The notes beneath the pieces are model-generated. The model saw nothing but the letters and a program-made list of their open reading frames with translations, was not told where the DNA came from and ran no database searches. A program made the position numbers and the translations under genes. Below, one piece after another: positions 24,758 through 37,360 of a DNA stretch of 64,000 nt (the stretch's first letter is position 1; each line of letters opens with the position of its first letter). Origin of the DNA: Rotaria sordida (taxonomy: Eukaryota; Rotifera; Eurotatoria; Philodinida; Philodinidae); assembly GCA_905250125.1 (NCBI GenBank), contig CAJNOL010000850.1, positions 34,871-98,870 of the forward strand, read 5' to 3'.

Positions 24758-27700
24758 TTTTTTTTTTAATTTCTTTTCTTTTTCTTGTATAAATAATATA
24801 CCGGTGCTATACTCTTATTTTAAGTTTTCTTTTCCTTCTATCTTTTCTATGATCGATTCACAATTTTTGTATTGTATGCATGCAATTTTTTTTCTGTGAG
24901 CGATTATTATTTAGAAGACTACAATATGATACATCATGTGTAAATCAGAATATTCTTGATTTTTATATTGAAAAATTTTATCTTAGAACAGATATGTGGT
25001 TAAACAGAATTGTTTCAATAGCAATTACTCTTCTACGATTCGAAAGCTATATACATATGAGAAATGTTAATTGTTTTATTTTAATAGTTTGACGATCATT
25101 ATAAATTGATTTTAATTTTGATGATTTTGCGTCGTATATCGCACGTAAAAGTGAACTATTGAAAAAGAGAATGAAATTCAATTATATTTTAACTGATATA
25201 TGTATAGGCCACGAAATATTGCACTTTTAAAAAAAAATAGTATCATTATAATGTGTTGCTTGCATTTTTGTTGTTAAATATCAATGCATCGTATATTTGT
25301 TTTGGAAAACTTTCTAAAGTATTATGTAAATCAATAATTAGCTAAGTAGTATCAATCGAACTAAATCAATATCAAAGGAAAATATGCATTTTATACACTA
25401 TTCAGGATTGATAATAACATAGTAATATATTAATCTTTTATAAAATTTATGAAATTAAGTGCAATCTCCTAAAAAAAGAAAAAAAAATATCGGTATTTAT
25501 ATGAGTGCCACACTTTCTAAGTAGTAAAACAACTAAGAATAATGATATGATAGATAATTGACAAATCATTGTGTTTGTTCTAAATACATAGATTGTATTT
25601 GACATTATTCAAGAAAATATCTGATCTCAAATTGTTAAATATTTTAGTACGTTGCTTAGCTACAGACTATTGCAAGATACCTATGATGTTGTAAACAAAA
25701 CTTATTTATATTCATAAAAGTATTTTAATTTGTACGTGTACCGACCTGTACCTAAAGCATAGTATTCACTGTTCAATGTTAGTTTAGTAGTGATATTTAT
25801 TGGGCTCATTTACTTGCAGTAGATTTCTACGAATGATAAGATCTCTACAAGATATGTTACATTCAACTTTGTAATATCAATAAATCATTATCGTTAGAGT
25901 TTGGTAAAAGTCGTGTGAAATTGATTAATATCATCATAATGAAATCGAAATAAGAAAAAAATGGATGTTCTTGGCTTCTCAAATGAATTATATACATATT
26001 CATTTATTTTCGTTTGATTATTTCGTAATTGATTGCACTAACTACCGATAAAATAAAAGTATTTCTTCGTATGAACTCCTGAAATGTTTTTACTGTATAT
26101 GTCTATTGTTTTTCTTCCAAAAAAAGTCTCATTCAAAAGATGTCATATATCCGACCTATGATGTATATCTACTAGACTTGTCGCATACAAAGAAAGATAA
26201 CAAATAAAGTACTTAAAGAATAAAAGAAATTATCTGACATCTTGCTTAGCTTATGTGCCTTTCTAAAAGGAAATGATTGAATATTTAGTAAAATAAAGTA
26301 TCACTTAAATACGGAGTATATGTGATAATTGTTGTCAAAATGACAACGAGTAAACGAGACAAATTAGTCATTTAGGTCACAGTGACTGTTTGTGTATATT
26401 ACAGAGACGCAACTTCTTAACGCCTACTGAATAAAATGTTCTATTGATTGGCTCACAAGTGTTAGGAAAGCACATTATAGTCTTATTCCTGTGTACTCTT
26501 ATCGTATATTTTTGAATGAGAACACAAACTTTTTCTGTTGCTTTTCGGAAGAACATTCTCATTAATCAACTTTTCTCTTTCTTTTACTCTGTAATTCTGC
26601 TCCGTCTTGTTTTTATTACGTAGTTTTGTTCTTACGTTCCCTTAATTTAGACACGTGCTCACCATCATCCATACACTCTTCTACATCCATATCCTTGAAC
26701 AGGAGAGAAATTTTAAAGACGTATGTGATTGTGCTAATTGTGAGTCCTCTTTGAGATTTTTCACGTTCACTCAGAAAACACCAAAGCTGACTGCTTTCAT
26801 AATATAAGATGCTTGAAAAGACAAATTTTCTATCTGGAAAACGTCCAAAAAGTTTTCTCATAATACTTTTGACATACGTCACACATAAAAAAAAGTCATT
26901 TTTGTATGCAAAATACATCAAAATATTACGAAAATAAAATGTTACACGTTTTCAGGATGCAATACTTGCCTTTTAAAGGATTTTCACACATCTTTTATGA
27001 TTAATGTAACTAGTCTTGATATTCCCTGAATGGATATGAAAACGTTCAAATGAAAATCGCGATTAAGGCTATTAGACATGTTTTCGAAAACTCTTGTCTA
27101 GTTGGGTATGTGAGTGCAATTGGATGTGTGAGTTAGGGTGTCGACGAGGATATATAAAAGATCCACACTGACATCGACACCTACACCCCTATAATAAATT
27201 GTCGTGACGAAGTTTCCTAGCACTGTTGAAGACTCTTGTTGATATGTGTCTAGACGAGACACTCGAGAGTAGTAAGTAATTCAATTTTCCAGTCGTTGAT
27301 TGGTCGTCTAACAAAACGTTGAAAGTTGTCCTTTGGGATATAATCATTTAGAAACTTTCATGATCATAAAAATGTTATTTTTCTCCGAATTAACATTATA
27401 GTAGTGGCATAAATTTTCTCTTCTATCCGTAATTCAACGAACAGCTCTTTCCTACTTCGGTCAAGTCTCATTCATTATTAAACAGAATAAAGAGTAATAA
27501 AGAAATTCCTATTATTATATTGTTCAGGTGTGCTTGAAAAAACTATCAAGACAAAATGTTGGATTTTGGTAATTATTAAGCTCGATCTTATTCACTGTAG
27601 AGATCAGCAGCTCTGACTGGCTCTTACTAAAGCTCAATATCATATAGATTTCAAATAAGTTCGAAAAAAATGTTCGATACGGGTTTAAGAGCTGAAGATG

Positions 27701-27890
27701 GCGCAAAGACCAACCTCACATTCATTCATACACGGTATTAAATGCGTTTCTATTGAATATTTGTTGTTAGATCATTCTGACATAGTCGATTGGAAGTAAA
27801 GATGAAATTGAATGAAATCAAATTTGCTTTAATAAAATAAAAAATGGAATAGAAAAGACTAATAAAATTCGATTAGTTGATGAGTAATTG
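24758..27890. other. Non-coding region between receptor and RNA ligase genes
   Basis: It begins with the receptor 3' UTR (T-rich, aataat near 24795). A partly self-complementary patch at about 27135-27190 (GGTGTCGACG / CGACACC flanking tatataaaag) is the only structure noticed. Short open frames here have no coding character. Confidence 0.5.
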
Positions 27891-29638
27891 TCAGTCTTCT
27901 TCTTCGGCATCAATTATTGGCACTGCTTGGCGATTATCATTAATTCCGAAAAGATCTTTCATATGCATCACTGCAAATTGTTTATAATCATTGACTTTAT
28001 CCATATATAGATTCATCAGTAATCCCATATATTTCTTCATTGATGACGTATTGTTTATTAGGATAGCATAATCTTTTCTCGGAAGATGTTTGTTCTCTTC
28101 ATAAAACTGTTCAATTGATTGAATCATTTGATTGAATTGTGGTCGTACTTGCTCTTCCATTTGCGCTATTTTCTTCAAAGCTACTATGTCATCTTTGAAT
28201 AATGATCTTAAGTCGTCCGATTGTTCATTGATTATGTTTTCAAATAAATGTTGTATAGAAATCACGCTATTTTTACAATGGTGTAATTGAAGATACTTGT
28301 GAGTTTTGATTTTTACTAAATAAGACGTTTGATCTGGACGAATGATTTCAACAACATAACCTTCACCTTGAGTTTCATCACGGATGTTTTTCACGAGTTC
28401 TTTTTGAGAGAGATGGCGTGGAATCGATTTAAATGGAACTACACGTTCGAGAATCGATTGAAAACCATGTTCATGAAGAAACGAAATGAGATGCCGAGCA
28501 AAAAGAGTCTCGCCAGTCAAATGAGATCGAATGGAGAGTACAGTCAATTCGGACTGAGGATAGTGAAGAACAATGCGATTCAAAGGTGATGTATATTCCA
28601 TATTGACAGTATAATGAAGATGAACCAGACTTTCGACTTCGCTTTTGAATTGTCCTATAATTGATTCTTATTAAGTTAAAGAAGCCAAGTTTACATTCTA
28701 GTTAAACAAAGGTCTTGAACAAGCATCAAGTTGATGCATACAGAAGTAAGCTAGACACTTTCGAATAACAGAATCAATGGTGTAGTCAGGAATTTTTGAA
28801 TCATGGACAATTGTCCAACAGTTCATGACTAGTTATACCACTGAACAGGATGAAGGTGACAATGCATCGCCTACACTACTTCTTTGTACATTCAAGACAG
28901 AGTAATTTCATCACATATAGAGTGATAGTTTGAAAAGCCAAGTTTACCAATGCTGGAAAAATTCTATGTTATTCCTCATGAAATCTTTCTTAAGAAAGGC
29001 TATAGGCCTTTTTTCGTCTTAAAGCTGACTTGATCATGAAACGATTTAGTATGTCATTGTCCTAGAAAATACGAGCTCAGTATTGAAATGTATTCTATTT
29101 ACAAGACTCCTGGTTTCGAAAGTACTTGTTCACGTCTTGAAAGTGACTTGCTCATAAAAAACTCATTTCAAAATCATGTTCATCTCCTATTCTAACAAGT
29201 GACAGTACCTTTTAGTAATTCCATTGCTTCACATGAGTGCGATGAGATGAACGATGTTTTTGATTTCAAACGAACAATTGGTCGGTTCTTCTTGTCAAAA
29301 TGGAGAAATGTTGAAATTAAGGATCCATCCATTTTGGTCATTTGATCTCCTAATTGCCCTAGTTCATGCTGTTGACAACCGTTGCCCTCTTCATAATTAA
29401 AGAATTTTTCTGGTGGCAACGAAACCAATTGAACATTGTCAGGGTCATTGATGTTAAACATTGTTCCACGACAATTCAAAGCAGATGGAAGCGAATGGAA
29501 ATTAGTGTAGGAACAAAGCCGATAATTGAATATACGATATTTGGTAGAATCAAGTAGAGCATCTTTATAATAAAAACTGTTGTCGGTTGAACATAATGAT
29601 GTAAGATTATGATAAAGTTGAGGCATTAACTGCGCCAT
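27891..29638 (-). CDS. T4 Rnl1-type RNA ligase
   Basis: Two exons, 29638-29209 and 28654-27891, joined in phase 1 across a 554-base GT-AG intron, encode 397 residues (phage T4 Rnl1 has 374). The nucleotidyltransferase motifs are in order. Motif I is KMDGSL with the presumed AMP-accepting Lys102. An N-terminal TKYRIFNYRLCSY and LNCRGTMF match the Rnl1-specific N-domain. Motif III/IIIa lies around TVNMEYTSPLNRIV, at the start of exon 2. Motif IV is EGYVVEI, and motif V is SYLVKIKTHKYLQLHH. The C-terminal helical part (ending MHMKDLFGIND) corresponds to the Rnl1-specific domain. The reaction known for the family is ATP-dependent joining of 3'-OH and 5'-phosphate RNA ends; in T4 it repairs tRNA cut by a host nuclease. 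No animal pathway is assigned. The intron shows residence in a eukaryotic genome. All nucleotidyl-transfer residues that I can identify are intact. It stands alone, with no adjacent kinase or phosphatase gene. Confidence 0.92.
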
Positions 29639-32600
29639 TATTGTGCTACAAATGTGTGTGTATGTGCTGAGAAATCATTAGACCTACTTGTATTAAACTG
29701 AATATTATATGTAGAATGACAACAAGGATTACAATATTCGTCGTCAGAAATATTGCAATATTACGGCCGCACTTGTGTAATAACGATACCTCATGTAATC
29801 ATTAGTGACTCATGTTTGTTTTTTCGTTCTGTTTTACATATTTGTTTTATCGTATGAAGTACAGAACCAATTGGACACTTCCAATATGACGCAAAGCATA
29901 GTAATTATTTAGTCGTTCACGTGTTCTTTTTTTCCTTTTATCAGGGTGATTCATTGGGAGTTTTTATGATGTAAAACACCATATGGCAGTTACGTGCTAG
30001 TTTTTTTTCTCGATAGTCTGCCTTCAAAGTCCATAGTTTGTAATGTGACAATCTCAAGAACAGAATATCGTTCGAAGCTTACTGAAACGCCATCGACAAA
30101 ATAGAGCTTCCAAAATGATAAATATTTTCCTCAGATTTTTTGATATGTCACACTGTTCATCGAAAATAAAATCTTGACAATGAGAACAATATGTGGGCTT
30201 TCTTACCTGTGTCAAAGATAATGAAAATGCGACTAGGTGCTTATCTCAGCAGCTGACGCTAACTGCAATGAGCTTTATTTAGATCGACAGTTGCTACTAT
30301 CTTGATGGAGGCTGTTTATTGTTACCTATTACTATGTCAGTTAGTTCATCAAAAGTAAAATTCGAACACAGAGCATAATTTTTCGACTTTATTATTCTCG
30401 TTCGAGATCATGAAAGAAAACCTAGGGCGCTTATCTCAGTATTAGCGAATGTTCATTAAATCGAGATTCGCTACCATGTTTTGACCGTCTTTATTAAATT
30501 GAAAATCACATGCATGAACATCAATTTCCAGTTAAATACGTATTCAATCGTCAAAGCAAGAATAACAGGCATGCTCAATGTTTCAACTGAACAAGGAATT
30601 GATTTTCTTTCATGACTCATCTTAGTCAATTGATATTGATACAGACTCATCAGTAATGAACCGAGTACGATTTTTAGCATTTTCAGAAGTAATATGAACA
30701 GATACATGTCATGAGCAGCAACATCGATTGCAATCAAGCATACGATTTCTAGGATCAAGTTCATCATTCAGCTTCACCCAAATGTAATAGTTCACAATTT
30801 CCACATGAAGTTTTTCAAGAGTGCTTCGCACTAATATTGCATTATGAACGAAGCTAAGGTGTCATCCAGTCTTTCTTTCGAAGCGTGCGAATTGAAAGTT
30901 GTTATTTTCGGTTGCGATGATCTGGAAAAGCGAAAATCGGAAAGTAATCATTTAAGCGTTAGGATAAAATTTTATGGTCGAATCAAAACTATTCATTTTC
31001 TCATCTTCAACGTCACGTTAGATTTTCTTACAGGAAATCACCAGAAAAAGGCAAATTTGTTGTGAAGTTTGATTTTTCTCAAGGTTTGAGGCAATTCAAA
31101 CGAAGACAACAACAAAAATTAGCCGTCATTCTCTTGGCTTATATCTAAGGTAGCTGTGAATATCGTTGATGATGGATAGTGAATCAGATCAAGAATCAAG
31201 AGATCAATCGATAGTCCTCATTAGTAACGCGTTGAAAACTGTTAATAGAGTTCTCTTAGTAATGAATTTCAAGATGGTTACTTAGCATTTCCATTTTGAT
31301 TTCGATCAACTAATTGATTGAAATTTAAATTTTTCGATTAATAGTGACAGAACAAAAACTTGATTGCAGTCAAATGTAAATATGTGTTGGGGAAAAGCGT
31401 TTCGTGATGAATCGTAGGAACAATCATTCATTTATGATGATATATCGATTTTTTCGATAAATGATATTCGAAGCTTCGTATCACATTTTGCAGTCGAATG
31501 AAGCTTGAATGTCATCTAAGTTCTTTGCTTTTTCTTCCTTTATACATTATACAGAGACATCAAAAGTTGTCATTTTGTAACGCTATCATCTCGAGAATAG
31601 GAAATGAATCCATTCATTACTTTCTGTTTTTATAGACACCAGAAAATAGGTTAGAATCATTTGGTGAAATCTTAAGAGCAAATAGAAGTTGATCGTAGAA
31701 CAGCAGGACGTAATAGCGTTATTTACTTATTAGTATGTAAATTTCTAATTTTATCAAATTCTGAACGATGACTGTGCCTCGCCCCTAAAAATGAACTTTT
31801 AGCCAACAATATTCAACTCGGATGAAATTTGCAAGATCTATCTAGACCATTGTGAAAAGCCTATAGTAAAATTTTTAGCTATATATCATTAGGTTTTCAG
31901 AAAAAATTCATTGAACGAGTGTCAAAAATAGCTTATTTGGTACTTCTGATCTCTCTTTGGGACTTGATTATATATATCTACGAGTTCATTATTTTAAAGA
32001 ACTGTAAAAATAGAAATTTTTCCTCATAGTCAGAGAATATACAAAAACTTCAAGCAGAAGAGTCGCATTTTCAACATTATGCAATAATTATCTGCTTCTA
32101 TTTCAATTTATTTAAAAATAAAATCATAGCGTGACATTTCGTTGTTGAAAACAACTACTTCAGACGAGTTGTACGATAGCTGATGAAATGACATCTTTAT
32201 TATTTTTGTTTTTACTATTGTGAAGTATTTTTTCTATGTAATGAAATGAAAAGTGCGATGAGAATTTCCGAAAATGCAGCAAGGCAAAAAAAGGGATCTA
32301 TATACGTCTTCATGAACAATGTCAATGATTCTCTTTTCATGATCAGCTATTATTCTTCTGCTTCTTTTATGATGAAAATTCATGCGATTTTCAGTTTTTT
32401 TCCTTCATGATCAAAGGTTTTTCCTCTTCTGGTTTTTCATACATATAATGAAACTAAGCGAAAAAAATAAGTTCATGCAGCATTTTCACTGAATAATTTT
32501 TTATTTATCAAAATCTTTGCTTTTTTATACTTGTAAATTAAAAAGTTCCTTTGGATGAATCTCAGTCATCTTTTTACAATTTCCACAAATGTTGACTTGC

Positions 32601-32984
32601 ACCCAAGAAAAATTCAAATGCGTTAATAAAAAGAAACAAGAGCTAATTGAAAATTAATTTAATGAAAATGCTTTGCATGTCAATGTACATTTTTAGTTAG
32701 AAACATCAGACTATATAGCTGTTGGCAAAAATCTAACAAATTGAAGTAAACTAACAAGATGATATATCTTAATCATTGTCTCAGAATCATCAACGAATTA
32801 CCTAATTTTGTTGACACCTTTACTCCGATCGGAATCATGGTTATATGGCCTACTGAGATTGACATTTTAAGAGATTAACCGAGCTTATATTTTTGTTTTT
32901 TCTCCTTGCGAAAACTTTTTCGATTCTTTTATCCATAGTAATTATTTTATCATATTTACACTATTCTGATGCACGTTGCTTAAT
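29639..32984. other. Non-coding, diffuse repeats
   Basis: No supportable gene. A direct repeat pair occurs at about 30227-30300 and 30420-30480 (shared GCTTATCTCAG and a cgctacca/tgctacta tail). A stretch at about 31880-31970 resembles one in the intron near 3340-3410. A hydrophobic open frame on the minus strand (30767-30471) has no family resemblance. Confidence 0.45.
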
Positions 32985-33210
32985 AGTTTCTTTGCCAGAA
33001 ATTCTAAAGATTTCAGCAACGGTACGTCGTAATCAGTACAGCAAAAGTTGAAGTATGGATGACAAACTCAAATGGTCCTTTATAGTCTAACAAAAAGTTG
33101 AGTATGGGTCAATAGACAGAGCATTTGCATATCAGCTATACTTCGATTTTTGCTACGCTGACTACGATATATCCTTTCTAAAATCTTTAGAATTTGTGAC
33201 AGGAAATTTA
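32985..33210. repeat. Palindrome of about 220 bases
   Basis: The left arm reads AAATTCTAAAGATTTCAG (33000 on) and continues through gtcgtaatcagtacagcaaa and tgaagtatgg. The right arm is its reverse complement, ending CTAAAATCTTTAGAATTTGT (33177-33196). The centre is near 33097. Mismatches are scattered along the arms. It has no coding content. Confidence 0.75.
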
Positions 33211-35507
33211 TTGAGAAACGTGCGATAGAATGCTTTAAATATAGTAAAATAATTAATCATGAATAGAGGTTTAGAAAAAGACTATTGTAGGAAAAGAAAA
33301 GATTCTTCTATACTTATAAAACGTATCGTAGCGAATACATTCTTGAACGGTTTATTTGTGTTTTTAGTGAAAATAATGTATTCAAACATCGGCTTTTGCA
33401 AAGTTTTTTATGGGTATACTCTATCGAACGAAAGTAATATTATTATGATATCCTTTTCAGTTTTTTCTCTATTCTCTCAAAAGATCAATTGACTCTATCT
33501 ACTCATTCATACGTTTTGGCTTTATTCTATATTATCAAGTTGAAATCGATATAAATTTTTCATATCTTACATTTGAAAAAAAACCATTATTTTATGAATT
33601 TTTTATTATTTTCTTGTAGCAATTAGTTAATACTGACTCTGATCGTCAGTATAGAATTTCAAAAGACGAAAAGTTTTATTTTCTATTCTATTATGTATAA
33701 ATTAGAGGGTTATCAGACATTTGTGCCAATAATAAGAGCATGACCTATCTTCATATTCTATTGGTTCAATAATGTGAGAGCATTCGATCACTATGTGACT
33801 GGACGTTCTTACCTTATAAACGATAATAGACACCTGTTCACTCTTTCCTTCTTCGTCCCCTCTTTCGTATATAAGCTTGTATTCTATATGAAGTACACAC
33901 AACTGAAATGATGGAGTAGTTTAGTGAACATCTATACCGACGGTGATCGTAACGCTACTTCTTCAATTTATTATTATTGATCACAATAAAATACACAACG
34001 CATTGATAACGAAAGAGAATATCATTTCAATATATCTCGATCATTTTTGTTATAACTTTCATGCTGGATTTTTCTACAAGAAAAAAAATATTGTCTCATT
34101 TATAATAAATACATGAAACTATGTTCTCTTATAATGGAAAATATAACTCTAGAATCCATTGCTTTCTATTTCGAATGACAAAAATTTGAGGAAATAAAAA
34201 GAATGAGTCTTGTACATTAATAGATTTCTATAGTGAATATATTTTTCTTCACTTCAACATGGATAGTTTCATTTTTCGTAGATTATATTTACAGAATGAA
34301 TAGATGTTGATGAATTTTCTTGTCATATAATACCGAATAAAGACGATAGTTATCACAAGTCATATCATAATAGTTTTGACTGATGTGCCGAGATTTTCTG
34401 CATACATTACAAGTAATAGATAAGTACGAAAATTCATTCTAGAAAGAGAAATCAATTTTTCTTTCCATACCTATGTTTGTTCGGTTACAACTTCTTTACT
34501 AACATTATAATGATCACGACGTCATAAAATTTTTCCATTAAATGATACAATAATACATGATACCTTACCAATAGGACCGAACCACAATTACATCGAAAGT
34601 ATTAAAAACTAAACATGTATTTAACACAAAATTGATAGTACATATCAAGAGTACTGCAAGTCATAATATATTAGAATCTTATTTAGGGATTTTTTTAGTA
34701 ATCATATAATGAAGACGAGATACCGTAAGGGAGTCTTCAAAATATCATTAAAAACTCACAGACAAAAAAGATACAATAATTCGTTATGCGGCTAACATTT
34801 TCTTTTAATCATTTCGAAATGTTAATTATAACTAGAAGGAACCTATCACATTTTTAAGCGAATAATCACTAATTGTACTATAGTTTCTGATCGAATACTA
34901 AATGGTATAATTTTCTTAGTCAACTGAAAGGCGGATTATGTTTAGATTTTATATGTTTCGAACAATTAAATACAATCGAATATAGAATTGCATACCTCAG
35001 AGACAAGTGATGTATTGATTATTTAACTTAAAAGAAATAACAATTTGTACGACTATCTTCAATCATAATTTGTATATACTACCCAGTCTATCTAGTTGTT
35101 CGTTCAACCGATTCAGTTGCTGTAAATTTGGTTGGATTTGCAAATATTTAAAGGTAATATAAACTAAATGAACTTTATATTTATAAATAACAGTATTATC
35201 AATAATAACTCCGAAAAAGATTAAGGATATATCTCAATACAGATCAATATTTAAAACAGTTCAAAAGTACTAACGCATAATTCCAGATAGCACAAAGAAT
35301 ACATAAGTGTCATTTTTTTAAAACTAGCAAAGTTTTCTAAGGCCACTTTTATTCTAGCTGGAAATATGTCCTTAATCAGCGTTAGCTTAGTATATTCGTA
35401 CATAATCGAGCAGCACTTATAGCTTGACATGTTTTTTTTTAATGATTCAGATCAGATAGATTTATTTTGTTACGATAATGATTTTTTTAAAATAACAATG
35501 ATGAATA
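33211..35507. other. Non-coding AT-rich region
   Basis: I see no gene, RNA or clear repeat in this stretch; short open frames (for example 33259-33492) lack coding character. Confidence 0.45.
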
Positions 35508-36294
35508 TGTCTTGTAATCCGGAAGATAAAAATCCGGAAAACAAAAAATTCGGAAAACAAAAATCCGGAAAACCAAAAATCCGGAAAATAAAAAACCCGG
35601 AAAAGAAAAAATCCGGAAAAAACTCCAATATCCTTATAACGAAGGAGAAAGCATAGTAGTCTTTCATAAACCCTTCCTATTGTCTTCGTCCATTATGATC
35701 ATCGTCCGCTGGGTACCATCCTTCTTCATTCTGCTCTGCACTTCTATAATTACACCTAGATGGATGCGTCGTGGCGCTGAACACGCCGCCGATTGTTAGA
35801 TTAGCGCACACGTATATATACACTGTCGGTCCTCTTATCAACAAACGAATGAACAGGTGTCATCCAAACATGTGGGCCTTCGTCACTTGCCTGCACAACG
35901 AAGAAGTGCATTTTCGGCAACAAGTGCTCAAGGTGTTAACGGGTGCGCAAAAAATGAAGACGAAGAAGACTTTGGCTTTACAAGCTAAAATCAACACTCT
36001 TGCGAAACGTTTCGAGGACGATGAAATCGACTGCGCCGAACATCTCGAGGGGCTCTCTTTATTGGTGGCTAGTAAAAAGTGAAGTACATTCCTCTCGTCA
36101 TATCAAATGATTTCTCTTCTTTATTGTACATGTTTCTTTGTTAAATAAACTGTTGAATCTTTCTACAGAATTTTTCCCGATTTTATCTTTTCCGGATTTT
36201 TTTCCAGTTTTTTTCCGGATTTTTTCCAGATTTTTTTCCGGATTTTTTCCTCCGAATTTTTTCTTCCGGATTTTTTTTTCCGAATTTCGGGACA
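35508..36294. mobile_element. MULE-like transposon remnant with inverted tandem-repeat termini
   Basis: The left end is a block of about ten copies of an ATCCGGAAAA-like unit (35516-35630). The right end is the same type of block inverted (TTTTCCGGAT units, 36174-36290). The outermost bases match as inverted ends: TGTCTTGTAATCCGGAAG on the left and TGTCCCGAAATTCGGAAA reversed on the right. Between them lies only the C-terminal part of a Mutator-like transposase. The 787 bases are too short for an autonomous element, so this is an internally deleted derivative. A target duplication could not be assigned with certainty. Confidence 0.7.
35771..36082 (+). pseudogene. C-terminal fragment of MULE-type transposase
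   Basis: An open frame of about 100 codons. Its middle (INKRMNRCHPNMWAFVTCLH) and following segment match the pattern seen near the end of MULE transposases: a region with (G/N)-N/K-R-x-x-x-x-H-P-x-x-W-x-F-x-x-x-L, then a basic Lys-rich stretch, then a helical end rich in acidic residues (RFEDDEIDCAEHLEGLSLL). The catalytic DDE region and the upstream WRKY/FLYWCH-type DNA-binding part are absent. It lies inside the 35508-36294 element and is less AT-rich than its flanks. The residual frame probably has no function of its own. Confidence 0.6.
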
Positions 36295-37360
36295 ATACCA
36301 CAATGATTAAGTATCAAATAATTAACGTATTTTTTTTTAGAAAATTTACACTTTTATTGTTTAGTCTACGAGAACAATAAGTCGATAACAGACATGAAAG
36401 AATATAATAATAAAATGTATTGAAAAGGTAGATAAACCATAATATAATGAAAATATCTAAAGCGTGTTAAATATCATCGGAAAAATATTCAGTTGGTGTA
36501 AAAAGTTTAAAATTTATAATTTAAGAAATTCAACCAGCAATACGATGCAATCAACATATTTCTTTTGTCGATAATGTGAATAGAAGAACCTTTTCCATCC
36601 AAATATCTTAAAACCTTATTGCATGAAAAGAACCAATAAATGGAATATTGTCAGTCAGAAAGAATTGGCACAATTCTTGAAATAGATAAAGTATTATTTA
36701 AATGCAAAAATAAATTTTCTAGGAGTATCTCTTTTGAGAAGCTACCCAACGCTACTACACCTTCTATGGATCAATCTTTGACTCTAATATTTGAACTGGC
36801 TCATGCTTCCTTAGTGGTGCACCTTGCAACTACTATGTATGCACGCATAAATATTACATATAATCATCTGATTGGACCCTTGTACAGTATTGAATTAGAA
36901 CTGATTAAACTGAATCGATATTCGGAACATACAGTTGATGTTGTCATGGTATGTGCATGCGCCGTGTTGCAAGCTCGCTCTGTGAACTAATTTGAACATA
37001 CGTGTTGAAATGTCATTTTAAAAATGTTCTATGCACTTTTACTTGACGCAAACCTTTCGATTATATAAAGATAGAGAACAGATCGAGATAAATAATTAGA
37101 AAGCAGTTCCTTTTGACAGTGTTATTCTGAATTGGCTTTTTTTTTGAAAGCACTTGATAATTCTTTCAATCATTTTATCGACATGTTTATCAGAAAGTTC
37201 GACTTCGAGTACGAACAATGTAATTATGGTATACATTCGTGCATCAATATAATTTTCTATCCATTCTATGTCTTCGAAGTGAAGCAAATATTCTTATCCA
37301 TTAAGAATGAAAGGTCACTTGTTTAATATTCAATGGATCTATTTTTCTGGGAAGCACGTC
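36295..37360. other. Non-coding spacer between the two MULE remnants
   Basis: An open frame of 116 codons (36640-36990, +) is present, but its protein matches nothing that I recognise and has no domain signature. I do not call a gene. Confidence 0.4.

Noticed and set aside
36640..36990. 116-codon plus-strand ORF
   Set aside because: No family resemblance, no splice partners and located between two transposon remnants.
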